A stretch of 13,619 nt of DNA from Armatimonadota bacterium (GCA_016199305.1 JACQGZ010000065.1:1-13619), one strand, 5' to 3'; positions 1-7,309 are shown, counted from the stretch's first letter. A program made the numbers and translations. Notes: generated by a model from the letters alone, not told the origin.

Positions 1-645
1 GAGGGCGGGGAGCTCGCCCTCTCCGGCTGGTGGCAGGTTGAGGCGATCATCCGCCGGCGCGGGCGGATGGACGCGTCGGCAGCCTTCCCCCTCTATCTCG
101 GCCCCACCGCCCCGGGGTCCAACGACCCGGCCGCCGAGGCGCTCTTGCGGCGGGCACGGGAGGCCACCGGCCATTTGAAGTCCTGGCGGGAGGCGGAGGC
201 GCTCACCGACGGCAACGGAGGGTTCGTGTTCGCGCGCTATGAGCTCATGCCGCCGGACCGCCTGCGCTACCGGACCGGCGGACGCGCCCCCCAGGGCGGG
301 ACCGCCGCGACGACGGAGGCCATCATCATTGGCGCCACCCGCTATCTCCGGCAGGGCGAAGGCCCCTGGGAGCGGGACACTCTGCCGTCCCCGATCGTCG
401 TAGAGGGTCCCGCGCTCTATCTTCGGGACGCCGAGGGGGCCAGGCGCAGCCGCCGGGAGGCGTGCGACGGCGAGGAGTGCCAGATCGTGCTCTGGCGAGG
501 GCCGGGCGGGAGTCCGCACTACGCGGGCTGGATCGGCGTGCGGACCTTCCGCGTCCACAGGCTGCTGATGGCGGCCCCGGCTCACTACATGACCCTGCGC
601 GCGTTCGACTTCAACCGGGTCAGTCAGATCGCCCCTCCGGAATAG
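1..645 (+). CDS. C-terminal part of a copper-resistance-like (CopC/CopD/YtkA-type) protein with a LolA-like tail (5' end outside window)
   Basis: The reading frame is open from base 1, so the gene starts upstream; the first in-window ATG (67) is inside the domain and is not the start. The first ~30 residues (G-x-W-x-V-E-x-I-I-R-R-R-G-R-x-D, then F-P-L-Y-L) read like the last strand of the beta-sandwich domain at the end of CopC/CopD/YcnJ- or YtkA-like proteins, which bind copper or act at the outer face of the membrane. The remaining ~180 residues resemble a LolA-like half-barrel: a helix starting A-L-L-R-R-A-R-E-A, then M-P-P-D-R-L-R-Y-R and I-I-I-G-A-T-R-Y-L-R before a G-x-W-x-R-D turn. Such tails probably sit outside the cytoplasmic membrane and may bind a lipid or other hydrophobic ligand. 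The stop is TAG at 643-645. The family call rests on motif memory and a fragment, so the copper role is tentative. Confidence 0.6.
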   Translation, partial: EGGELALSGWWQVEAIIRRRGRMDASAAFPLYLGPTAPGSNDPAAEALLRRAREATGHLKSWREAEALTDGNGGFVFARYELMPPDRLRYRTGGRAPQGGTAATTEAIIIGATRYLRQGEGPWERDTLPSPIVVEGPALYLRDAEGARRSRREACDGEECQIVLWRGPGGSPHYAGWIGVRTFRVHRLLMAAPAHYMTLRAFDFNRVSQIAPPE

Positions 646-695
646 CCGCCCGCGCAGGAATCGGTCCCCGCCGGGCGGAAATCAGGTCCGGTCCT

Positions 696-2513
696 TTGCA
701 CACCCGCCGCCCCCTCCACGAGGTCACCCGCAACCTAGTGGCCACGGCCATGGGGCGCGAGCCCGCGGATCTGATCGTGCGGGGCGGGCGGCTGGTCAAC
801 GTCAACACGGCGCAGATCCTGGACGGCACCGACCTGGCGGTGCGCGACGGCTATCTCGCCTTCGTCGGTGACGCCTCGCACATCCCCATCTCAGCGGCGA
901 CCCGCATGGTGGAGGCGGCCGGCCGCTACCTGGTCCCCGGGCTGATCGATACCCACCTGCACGTGGAGAGCAGCATGGTGGATGTGCGCAGTTTCGCCCG
1001 CGCCGTCCTCCCCGAGGGCACCACCACCATCGCCTGCGACAATCACGAGATCGCGAATGTCTTCGGCCTGCGGGCGGTGGAACTGTTCAGCCAGGCAGCG
1101 CAGGGCCTGCCGCTGAAAGTGCTGGTGGCCATGCCGGTCTGCGTGCCGTCCATTCCCGGTTTCGAGGATGCCGGAGCGGTGATCACGGCGCGCGAGGTGA
1201 CGGAGGCGTACGCGCGGGGGTGGGCCCATCTCCAGGGAGAGCAGATGAACTTTCCGGGGGTCATCTACGGCGACCCGGCCGTCCACGAGATCCTGGCCGC
1301 CTCTCTGCGCGCCGGGGTCGTGCTCACCGGCCACTACGCCAGCCCGGAGATCGCCCGCGGCCTGCCGGCCTTCGTCGCCGCCGGCATCACGGCTTGCCAC
1401 GAGGGGACGACCGCCGAGGACGCCTTGCGCCGCGCTCAGCTAGGATGTTACGCGCAGCAGCGCTACGGCACCGCCTGGCTGGAGATGCCACAGATGATCC
1501 GCGCCGTCACCGAAACCCCCGGGCTGGATACGCGGTTCTTCACTTTGATCACCGACGACGTCACGCCGACCACCCTCGTCCGGGACGGGCACATGAGTCG
1601 CGTCGTGCGCGCCGCCATCGCCCAGGGGGTCGCGCCCGTGGTCGTCCTGCAGATGGCGGCGTTGAATGCCGCCCAACTGCTGGAGCGCAGCCGCTGGATC
1701 GGGACGCTCTCTCCGGGCCGGGCCGCCGACATCCTGGTCGTCAGCGATCTGGTCCGCCTGACGATCGATCAGGTCTATGCCGATGGCGTACTGGTGGCCG
1801 AAGACGGCGAGATGGCCGTCGACATCCCCCCGTACCCGTATCCCGCCTGGGCCCTGCGGTCCGTCCACCTGGCGCCTCTCACCCTGGAGGACGTCCGCAT
1901 CGCGCACGAGGGCGGGCCGGCCCGCGTGCGGGTGATGCGGATTCATCCCGGGAAGGTGCACACCGACCAGGAGATCGCGGAGATCACACCGGTGGACGGG
2001 GCGCTGGCGGCAGATCCGGCGCGCGATCTGGCCAAAGTTGCCATCTTCTACCGGCACGAGCCGCGCGACGGGGCCAGCGGCACCCGCGGGTTTGGGTTCC
2101 TCACCGGCCTGCAGTTCGGCGCCCACGCGGCCTTCGGGTCTACGGTGGCGCACGACTCCCACAACCTGATGGTCCTGGGCACGGACGACGACGACATGGT
2201 GGTGGCCGCCAACGAGCTGATCCGGCTCGGCGGAGGGATGGTGGTGGTGATCGGCGGCCGGGTACGCGCGGCCGTGCCCCTGCCGCTGGCCGGGCTGATG
2301 TCTCTCGACGACGCCCACACGGTGGCCGGCCAGGTGGAGGCCCTGGAGGCGGCGCTCCGCGAGGCCGGTTGCCCGGCGCCCAACGTCGAGATGACGCTGA
2401 GCCTGCTCCCGCTGATCGTCATCCCCCGGCTGCGCATCACCAACCGCGAGACCGGTCTGGTAGAGCTCCCCCCCGGTGAACCGCCGCGCTTCGTCGGCCT
2501 GACCGTCGAGTGA
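696..2513 (+). CDS. ade: adenine deaminase family amidohydrolase
   Basis: Adenine deaminase hydrolyses adenine to hypoxanthine and ammonia in purine salvage, in the cytoplasm, with a dinuclear metal site. Numbering from the TTG at 696 (605 aa; family ~570-610), an N-terminal A-D-L-I-V-R-G-G strand leads to the amidohydrolase barrel: metal motif D-T-H-L-H-V-E-S-S-M (H87, H89), G-T-T-T, H-E-I-A-N-V near 117-122, E182 in G-E-Q-M-N-F-P-G-V, H213, H235-E236 and D287-D288. The C-terminal adenine-deaminase domain shows G-T-D-D-D-D-M, L-P-L-P-L-A-G-L-M-S and V-I-P-R-L-R-I-T-N. The open frame extends upstream to 462 but that part overlaps the previous gene. TTG696 has a partial AGGT SD 8 bases ahead and keeps the family's N-terminal helix; ATG750 is the alternative. 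Three usually conserved spots differ: D-P-H-E reads D-N-H-E, G-E-M-M-N reads G-E-Q-M-N, and R-E-G-S reads R-Y-G-T. Family membership is firm; adenine as substrate is less so. Confidence 0.88.
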   Translation: MHTRRPLHEVTRNLVATAMGREPADLIVRGGRLVNVNTAQILDGTDLAVRDGYLAFVGDASHIPISAATRMVEAAGRYLVPGLIDTHLHVESSMVDVRSFARAVLPEGTTTIACDNHEIANVFGLRAVELFSQAAQGLPLKVLVAMPVCVPSIPGFEDAGAVITAREVTEAYARGWAHLQGEQMNFPGVIYGDPAVHEILAASLRAGVVLTGHYASPEIARGLPAFVAAGITACHEGTTAEDALRRAQLGCYAQQRYGTAWLEMPQMIRAVTETPGLDTRFFTLITDDVTPTTLVRDGHMSRVVRAAIAQGVAPVVVLQMAALNAAQLLERSRWIGTLSPGRAADILVVSDLVRLTIDQVYADGVLVAEDGEMAVDIPPYPYPAWALRSVHLAPLTLEDVRIAHEGGPARVRVMRIHPGKVHTDQEIAEITPVDGALAADPARDLAKVAIFYRHEPRDGASGTRGFGFLTGLQFGAHAAFGSTVAHDSHNLMVLGTDDDDMVVAANELIRLGGGMVVVIGGRVRAAVPLPLAGLMSLDDAHTVAGQVEALEAALREAGCPAPNVEMTLSLLPLIVIPRLRITNRETGLVELPPGEPPRFVGLTVE

Positions 2514-2800
2514 GATAGGCGCGGGGGGATGCCTTCGAAGATGTCCCGCCCTGGCACTGGGCCTTTGAAGCGGTCCAGCGGGGGTAGGAACCTCCGGCCA
2601 GACCGCACGCATCTACGTCTAAAGAGGCGTGGGGGTGGGCACAGCCTCCGGTGCGGGGGCGGCGGCCCCAACACATGGAACGGGTGCCGCTGGCGCGACG
2701 GCCTCACACAAGGCGCTGGCCTTAACGTAGGACCGGTCGCCACTCCCCCGCAAAACTGTTGAGGGGCGGGGCCCGCTGCTCCGCCCTTCGCCGTTTCTCC
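2514..2800. other. GC-rich non-coding region with multiple stable hairpins; possible structured RNA
   Basis: No convincing gene lies here. A 234-base open frame (2529-2762) has no SD, and its Arg/Gly/Pro-rich product matches nothing I know. What is visible is structure. A long-range helix pairs 2521-2529 with 2744-2751 (GCGGGGG(G)A with TCCCCCGC). Inside it are local hairpins: 2557-2563 with 2572-2578 (7 bp, one G-U), 2579-2585 with 2590-2596 (7 bp, AGGA loop), 2615-2620 with 2625-2630 (6 bp, AAAG loop) and 2710-2714 with 2719-2723 (5 bp, GCTG loop). A GGGCGG/CCGCCC hairpin (2764-2769 with 2781-2786), followed by a T/C-rich tract, could be a terminator. A helix closing ~230 nt recalls 6S-like or other house RNAs, but I see no diagnostic motif of 6S, RNase P, SRP RNA, tmRNA or a known riboswitch. 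In DNA this GC-rich some pairing is expected by chance. Confidence 0.35.
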
Positions 2801-2832
2801 TCTCTCTGCCATCCGCAGCCGCTCTCATCAGG

Positions 2833-2841
2833 TGTTATACT
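2833..2841 (+). promoter_or_regulatory. extended -10 promoter (TGT-TATACT) for the 267-aa gene
   Basis: TATACT at 2836-2841 is one mismatch from TATAAT and is preceded by TG one base upstream (2833-2834), the extended -10 form, which makes up for the absence of a good -35 around 2813-2818. Transcription would start near 2848, only ~8 bases before the ATG at 2856. With no Shine-Dalgarno sequence in front of that ATG, the transcript would be almost leaderless. Confidence 0.55.
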
Positions 2842-2855
2842 GACCGTATCAAGCA

Positions 2856-3659
2856 ATGGCCCGATCGCAAACCTCGACAGAGTTAGAAATCCGACTCTTT
2901 GAGCGGCCGCGAAAGCTCCCCTTCCGCGGCCGTTCGCTCAAGACATTCTCCGCTCTGCTGCGGCGGGAGGCGCGGCGGTCCGGGCCATGGCTGGACCGCG
3001 TCGCCGATGTCGTCGAGGCGCTGGGCCGGGAGGGGTGGCGCTACCGGGCGTTTACCGGAAAGACGCTTGTCCTTTCCCACCTGCGCGCGATCGATGAGGA
3101 GGAGATGCGGGCCTACCTCTCCGAGCGGTTCGGCCGCGAGGTGCTGCCGCAGATCGCCATCCACGAACGCGCCGATGCGGATCGTGACGCGCCCCCGCCG
3201 CTGCCGAAGGCCGACGACGAGCTGAGCCGGGAACTGCGCCGGTTGATCGGGGCGGACAGCCACAAAGAGGACCTGCACCTGGGCCATCCCCCAGAGGAAT
3301 TGAGCGAACTGCTGCTGGACATGTCCTTCCTGGCGCAGGAAGCGATGGAGGACGGCGACGTCTCCACCCTGCTGGAGCGCATCCGCGAAGAGCACGAGAA
3401 GGACGCGCAGTACCGCGACCTGCACAGCCGCTACCAGGCCCTCCTCGACCGCACCAGCGTCGGCGATCCGGCGGCGGAGGAAGCCTACTGGGACCTCTTC
3501 TCCTACATGTCCAAGAAGCTGGCCCGCCTCATCCCCGCGCTGCAGGCCTTCCTCGACCGGCGGGGGTTCGGCGACCTCTGCGAGCACGAAGCCACCGCGT
3601 TCCTGACCGCGGCGCTCTCCCAGGCCCTCTCCTTCATCGAAGCCCAAGACGAGCGGTGA
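2856..3659 (+). CDS. hypothetical protein, 267 aa, charged and helical
   Basis: I do not recognise this protein. It has no signal peptide or membrane segment and should be cytoplasmic. The N-terminus (E-L-E-I-R-L-F-E-R-P-R-K-L-P-F-R-G-R-S) is basic. Residues ~30-100 look like a mixed alpha/beta domain ending in R-A-Y-L-S-E-R-F-G-R-E-V-L. A Pro-rich acidic linker (D-A-P-P-P-L-P-K) follows, and residues ~120-265 are almost all helical, rich in Glu, Leu and Arg. Only one cysteine is present (D-L-C-E-H-E near 245). The strong codon bias and the promoter at 2833-2841 support a real gene. The start ATG has no SD; the promoter position argues for this start and a nearly leaderless mRNA. The M3 peptidase starts 40 bases after its stop, across a GC-rich inverted repeat, so the two are probably co-transcribed and this could be a partner of the peptidase; that is inference from position only. 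Confidence 0.75.
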   Translation: MARSQTSTELEIRLFERPRKLPFRGRSLKTFSALLRREARRSGPWLDRVADVVEALGREGWRYRAFTGKTLVLSHLRAIDEEEMRAYLSERFGREVLPQIAIHERADADRDAPPPLPKADDELSRELRRLIGADSHKEDLHLGHPPEELSELLLDMSFLAQEAMEDGDVSTLLERIREEHEKDAQYRDLHSRYQALLDRTSVGDPAAEEAYWDLFSYMSKKLARLIPALQAFLDRRGFGDLCEHEATAFLTAALSQALSFIEAQDER

Positions 3660-3699
3660 GGCGGCGGCGCCGCGCCGCCGGGAGGCCGGGCGGGATTCC

Positions 3700-5145
3700 G
3701 TGACACTGCTGGACCGCTTCCAGCGCGAGCTGGAACGTCTCGAGACCGACCTCAACCGCGAGACCTACCGGCAGTACGCCGGCCTGCCCTACGACGAAAG
3801 CCTGATGGAACAGCGCAGCCGGGAGATGGAGACCCTGGTCCGCGGCGTCCTGGAGGAGGTGCCCGCGGCGGACTTCCCGCGCCCGCTGCTCTACGCCTCC
3901 GTGCGCGCCAGCCGGGCCTCCGAGTACACGCGTCTCGACAACGAGATCTACCGGCTGCGCGGCGACGCCGTGAGCGTGGAGGACGAGGGCGAGACGGTCA
4001 ATCTGAACAACTGGCGGCTCTTCAACCGCGCACATGTCCGGGCCCCCCAACGCCGGCGCCGCGTTTTCGACGCCCTCCTGGACCGCGCCCTGGTCCTGAC
4101 CCCGCTGCTGGCGGAGCGCTTCGCGCTCAGCCGCGACCTCTTCGGCCGATACAACATGACGCCGCTCGACGCCTACCTGGAGGAAGAGGAGGTGGACTTC
4201 TCGAGCCTCTGGCAGTTGGTCGATTCGACGGCGCGGGCGGCGAGACCGGCCTTCCGCGAGGCCCTTGCAGGCTTCTCCGCCGAGCTGCTCGGACAGCCCC
4301 CGGACTACTATGACGACTACTACGTCTTCGGGAACGTGATCTACGAGCCGGTGGACCGCCACTTCGCCGGGGTGGATTTCGCCGCGCTGGTGGGGCCGAT
4401 CTACGAGGGGCTGGGCTTCGACCTGTCACAGATCGCCGTCGACGGCGAACCGCGTGAGCGCAAGCACGCCTCTCCGATCTGCTTCGCCGTGCGCGTCCCC
4501 GACGAGGTGTACGTCCTCTACCAGCAGACCAGCCCGGTCTACGACTACACCGGCTACTGCCACGAGATGGGGCACGCGCTGCACTTCGCCTCGGTGAACC
4601 GGGCGCTGCCCTACATGGACCGCTACCTGGTGCCCGCGGGGGTCGCCGAGATCTTCAGCCTCCTCTTCGAGACCCTGGGGACCACCCCGCGCTTTCTCGC
4701 CGAAGAGGTGGGCCTGCCCCAGGCGGCGATCGACGACCTGCGCCGGCGCGAGCGGCTCATGGATCTGTACTTCCTCACCTTCTACGGCGCCAACGCGATG
4801 TTCAATCTGCGCTACTGGACCGAGCATCCGGACATGGACGCCGCCGACGCGCTCTACGCCGATCTCTATGCCCGCTACGTAGGCCTGGAGATGCCCGGCC
4901 GCTACTGGCAGACCCACCACGTGGTCGCGCTCTACGACGTCTACGCGCCTTCCTACTTGCTGGCGAAAGTCCGCACCGCCGAACTCCGCCGCCTCTTGGA
5001 GGAGCGCTTCACGGAGCGCTGGTGGCGCAACCCGGCGGCGGGCGCCTATCTCCGCGAGGAGCTGATGGGGCCGGGCAGGGGGATCCCGGTGGACACGTTC
5101 TCCCGGCTGGATCCCCGGCCCTCTCTGGTTTCACTCGGGCTCTAG
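3700..5145 (+). CDS. M3-family (oligoendopeptidase F/thimet-like) zinc metallopeptidase
   Basis: Cytoplasmic gluzincin that cuts short peptides. The zinc site is plain: H288-E289-M-G-H292 (in H-E-M-G-H-A-L-H-F) supplies two His ligands and the general base, and E317, 25 residues after H292 in G-V-A-E-I-F-S, fits the third ligand of family M3. Further on, H-H-V-V-A-L-Y-D-V-Y-A-P-S-Y matches the Tyr/His-rich substrate-binding segment near the family's C-terminus. The N-terminal ~280 residues are helical, as expected for the lobe that roofs the narrow active-site channel. At 481 aa it is shorter than PepF (~600) or thimet-like enzymes (~680), so that lobe is reduced. The start is GTG at 3700, with GGAGG at 3681-3685 (rather far) and CGGGA at 3691-3695 closer. 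It lies 40 bases downstream of the 267-aa gene and converges on the AI-2E-family gene 17 bases away. Family is certain; exact peptide specificity cannot be read. Confidence 0.9.
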   Translation: MTLLDRFQRELERLETDLNRETYRQYAGLPYDESLMEQRSREMETLVRGVLEEVPAADFPRPLLYASVRASRASEYTRLDNEIYRLRGDAVSVEDEGETVNLNNWRLFNRAHVRAPQRRRRVFDALLDRALVLTPLLAERFALSRDLFGRYNMTPLDAYLEEEEVDFSSLWQLVDSTARAARPAFREALAGFSAELLGQPPDYYDDYYVFGNVIYEPVDRHFAGVDFAALVGPIYEGLGFDLSQIAVDGEPRERKHASPICFAVRVPDEVYVLYQQTSPVYDYTGYCHEMGHALHFASVNRALPYMDRYLVPAGVAEIFSLLFETLGTTPRFLAEEVGLPQAAIDDLRRRERLMDLYFLTFYGANAMFNLRYWTEHPDMDAADALYADLYARYVGLEMPGRYWQTHHVVALYDVYAPSYLLAKVRTAELRRLLEERFTERWWRNPAAGAYLREELMGPGRGIPVDTFSRLDPRPSLVSLGL

Positions 5146-5162
5146 GGGCACGCCCGGGTCCA

Positions 5163-6230
5163 CTACGTCCGGCGTGCGACTTCGCGGACCGCCGCCAGGA
5201 CCTCTCCGACTACCACCTGCAGCGCCGCCGCCACCGGCACCGCGAGCAGCGCTCCGGCGATGCCCAGGAGTTTGGCGCCGATCAGGAGCGCCACGACCGT
5301 CAGCAGGGGAGAGAGGCCCACCGACAGCCGCATCACGCGGGGCACCACGAAGTTCGATTCGAGCTGCTGCACGAGCGCATAGAATCCCGCCACCACCAGC
5401 ACCCGCCACCAGGGCGGCTGAAAGAGCGCGATCAGCGCGGCGGGGATCGCCCCCAGGATCGGGCCGACGATCGGAATCAATTCGGTGATGCCGGCGATCA
5501 GCCCCAGCAGCAGCGGGTAGGGCAGCCGCAGGGCGACGGCGCCAAGGCCGACGACGACGCCGATGATCAGGCCGAGCAGCAGTTGCCCCCGCAGCCACCC
5601 GCCGAACTTGAGCCCGATGCGCTGCAGGATCTCCTCGACCTGGTCCCGCCGCTCTCTGGGGAAGAGCGTCAGGAAGCCCCGCTTCATCTGCTGCCCCTCG
5701 ACCAGCATGTAGTAGGTCATGAAGAGCACCGTGACGATGGAAACCACGCCGCCGAGCGCGCGGAACGCCACCCCGGCGGCGGTGCCGAAATAGCGGCTGA
5801 GACCGGCGAGTTCCTGGGGGAGGCGGGAGACGATGACCGAGAGATCGGGGAGCCATTCGTATCGGCCCTCCAGGGCGGCAGCCGACTGTTCCAGGTTCTG
5901 CATGATCTGCGGCAGCGCGGCGATGAAGTCGCGGGTCTCGGTGACCAGGGGAGTGAGGATGATCCCGGCCATCAGAAACAACAGCAGGATCAGCCCAAGG
6001 TAGACCAAGAGGATGGCGGCCGGCTGGGAGATCTGGCGCTGGCGGCGGCCGAAGCGCCTCCGCTGGATGGCCGCCGTCAGCGGGCTGATGCCGGCGGCCA
6101 GGATGACGGAGATCAGCAGGAGGAGCAGGATCGCCGTGATCTGGACGAGGAGGCGGACGAGGCCGATGACCAGGAGGACCGTGAGGGCGACGAGGGCGGT
6201 TTGGGCGATGAGGTCGCGGGCGCGGGCCAC
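5163..6230 (-). CDS. AI-2E family transporter (UPF0118/PerM-like membrane protein)
   Basis: A 355-aa polytopic inner-membrane protein of the AI-2E transporter family (PF01594), which includes TqsA and PerM and also Na+/H+-antiporter-like members, so the transported substrate is open. Two hydrophobic segments lie in residues ~8-45 (including I-L-L-L-L-L-I-S-V-I-L-A-A-G), a third near 70-95, then a soluble stretch (~100-150) before the C-terminal membrane bundle. The family's signature loop is clear: G-G-W-L-R-G-Q-L, then L-L-G-L-I-A-G-I-T-E-L-I-P-I-V-G-P-I-L-G-A-I-P, and later Q-Q-L-E-S-N-F-V-V-P-R-V-M. Length is normal. The start is GTG (6228-6230), with AGAGG about five bases upstream on the coding strand. 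The gene is divergent from the tRNA; the tRNA -35 box lies 35 bases beyond its start, so the two promoters may crowd each other. Confidence 0.9.
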   Translation of the reverse strand: MARARDLIAQTALVALTVLLVIGLVRLLVQITAILLLLLISVILAAGISPLTAAIQRRRFGRRQRQISQPAAILLVYLGLILLLFLMAGIILTPLVTETRDFIAALPQIMQNLEQSAAALEGRYEWLPDLSVIVSRLPQELAGLSRYFGTAAGVAFRALGGVVSIVTVLFMTYYMLVEGQQMKRGFLTLFPRERRDQVEEILQRIGLKFGGWLRGQLLLGLIIGVVVGLGAVALRLPYPLLLGLIAGITELIPIVGPILGAIPAALIALFQPPWWRVLVVAGFYALVQQLESNFVVPRVMRLSVGLSPLLTVVALLIGAKLLGIAGALLAVPVAAALQVVVGEVLAAVREVARRT

Positions 6231-6264
6231 GAGCCTCTACGTTCGCTGCCCGCCGGGCGGTTCC

Positions 6265-6293
6265 TTGACACCCCTGCGCGCCGTCCCTACTAT
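6265..6293 (+). promoter_or_regulatory. sigma-70-type promoter of tRNA-Asn
   Basis: A perfect -35 TTGACA (6265-6270) and a -10 TACTAT (6288-6293) are separated by the ideal 17 bases. Transcription would start near 6300, about ten bases before the tRNA. This is the best promoter in the window and shows that the host's main sigma factor uses the standard consensus. Confidence 0.85.
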
Positions 6294-6310
6294 GGATGTG
6301 TTGAGGGTGT

Positions 6311-6386
6311 TCCGCGGTAGCTCAATTGGTAGAGCGTCCGGCTGTTAACCGGATGGTTGCAGGTTCGATTCCTGCCCGCGGAGCCA
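6311..6386 (+). tRNA. tRNA-Asn (anticodon GTT)
   Basis: A complete 76-base cloverleaf. The acceptor stem TCCGCGG (6311-6317) pairs with CCGCGGA (6376-6382), the discriminator is G6383, and CCA is encoded (6384-6386). The anticodon stem TCCGG/CCGGA encloses loop CTGTTAA with anticodon GTT at 6344-6346, reading AAC and AAU. The T arm GCAGG-TTCGATT-CCTGC is standard. Its promoter lies at 6265-6293 and a strong hairpin terminator follows at 6403-6440. No copy of the tRNA 3' end shows up elsewhere in the window, so there is no evidence of an integrated element using it as an attachment site. Confidence 0.97.
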
Positions 6387-6402
6387 GGTGCGCATATCCA
6401 TC

Positions 6403-6440
6403 AAAGAGCTCTGAGGGACCCGAAGCCCTCGGAGCTCTTT
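6403..6440. terminator. hairpin terminator after tRNA-Asn
   Basis: A 15-bp stem (6403-6417 with 6426-6440, one T-G wobble) with an 8-base loop. The stem begins AAAGAGCTC and ends GAGCTCTTT, so it offers a short U-run in either direction. It ends the tRNA transcript and could act as a backstop for the minus-strand gene beyond it. Confidence 0.75.
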
Positions 6441-6489
6441 CAGTTTCTCGTTGACGGCCTGCAGGTGGATCAGAGGTACCTAGAAACAC

Positions 6490-6515
6490 GAGGGCGCACC
6501 GCCGGGTGCGCCCTC
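6490..6515 (-). terminator. rho-independent terminator of the minus-strand membrane gene
   Basis: A perfect 11-bp stem, GAGGGCGCACC/GGTGCGCCCTC, with a GCCG loop (CGGC on the minus strand). It starts 24 bases beyond the stop codon at 6539 and is followed on the minus strand by GTGTTTCTA, a modest U-rich tail. Confidence 0.7.
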
Positions 6516-6538
6516 TGTGGTTCGTTGCGCGGGGCGAG

Positions 6539-7040
6539 TCAGCTGGCCGCCGGAACCATTTCCCTCCCGTAGATGGTGCGCAGGCCCCGCCAGGCTGCGA
6601 ACATTCCGACGAGAGGTGGGATGTTGAGGAAGAAGTGCAGCCAGATGAGGGGGAAGAAGTAGCCCAGGATTCCCTGAGGCCCCCACCGTGATGCCCAAGG
6701 CGTAGTACTGGTACATCTTGGCCACGTGCTCGATGGTGTGGACCCCCTGGACCGCCATGGCCACCCACAGTGCTGTGGGCACGCTGGCGCCGGCGCGGCG
6801 CCAGAGCAGGAATACGACCAGCAGCCCGCTCTGGGTCACAACGTTGAAGAGAAAGTGCACCCACTCGGTGTCAAACATGGCACCCAGGATCCCCTGAGCG
6901 ACAGGCATACCCAGGACGAACTTCTGCACGAGTTGCGCGATGTGTTCGAAGACGTGACCGGCCTGCAGAATGACGAAGATCCCCATGACGAATATCGCCG
7001 CCATGGCTGACCCCTCACGTCTTTCCGCCGCCAATGCCAT
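6539..7040 (-). pseudogene. histidine-rich, internally duplicated 4-TM membrane protein, frameshifted
   Basis: I do not recognise the family. One frame runs from the start to ~6685 and the correct continuation lies in another frame to the TGA at 6539-6541. Removing one base from the C5 run at 6680-6684 (G5 on the coding strand) joins them into a 166-aa protein. It holds two related halves. Each has H-x-x-E-H-(I/V)-A followed by Q and L-G, then Q-G-I-L-G, then a membrane segment with W-(V/L)-H-F and L-F-N or F-L-N. Histidines and the HxxEH glutamate sit in or near the predicted helices, suggesting metal, haem or quinone binding; this is inference. The start at 7040 has GGGGAGGG seven bases ahead; 7046 and 7004 are alternatives. 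A good promoter (7128-7156) and a terminator (6490-6515) are intact, so this is either a very recent inactivation or a homopolymer sequencing error. Confidence 0.65.
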
Positions 7041-7127
7041 AGTCATCCCTCCCCTTGGTTGTGGGAACGGCTTCGCCGCCTCGCCCGGCCCGGCGCTCGC
7101 CGGGACGCGTATGAGTCGTTGGCCATC

Positions 7128-7156
7128 TACATACAGCCTGCAACGGACGCTGACAA
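7128..7156 (-). promoter_or_regulatory. candidate promoter of the histidine-rich membrane gene
   Basis: On the minus strand, TTGTCA (7151-7156) and TATGTA (7128-7133) are separated by 17 bases, each a recognisable match to the -35 and -10 consensus. The leader would be ~80 bases and contains a CCGGCG/CGCCGG inverted repeat near 7092-7105. Confidence 0.45.
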
Positions 7157-7309
7157 TCGGGGCGTTGACTGTATTCCAGACGACAGAGGCTCCGGAATCT
7201 ATCGAACGACAGATACGGCCTGAACGGAGACCGGTCGGGGCAATGGCGGCCAGCGCGTGCCCGCGAGCACCGGGGACGGGCGATCAGAGTCGTCCAGCCG
7301 CAGTCGAGG

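Noticed and set aside
1440..2612. 390-aa minus-strand open frame over the adenine deaminase gene
   Set aside because: Antisense shadow with biased composition and no domain; the plus strand encodes a clear enzyme.
2514..2760. RNA-guided-nuclease guide RNA (HEARO/omega RNA) or TnpB right-end RNA
   Set aside because: Short purine-rich similarities are not diagnostic, and no IscB, TnpB or transposase is encoded nearby.
2529..2762. 77-aa plus-strand open frame in the GC-rich gap
   Set aside because: No SD, Arg/Gly-rich low-complexity product, and the region is better explained by RNA-like structure.
5022..6320. 432-aa plus-strand open frame
   Set aside because: Antisense of the AI-2E family gene and the 3' part of the M3 gene; the product is a Gln/Asp/Arg/His-rich shadow typical of GC-rich antisense frames.
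6311..6386. tRNA-Asn as attachment site of an integrated element
   Set aside because: No integrase gene and no second copy of the tRNA 3' end in the window.
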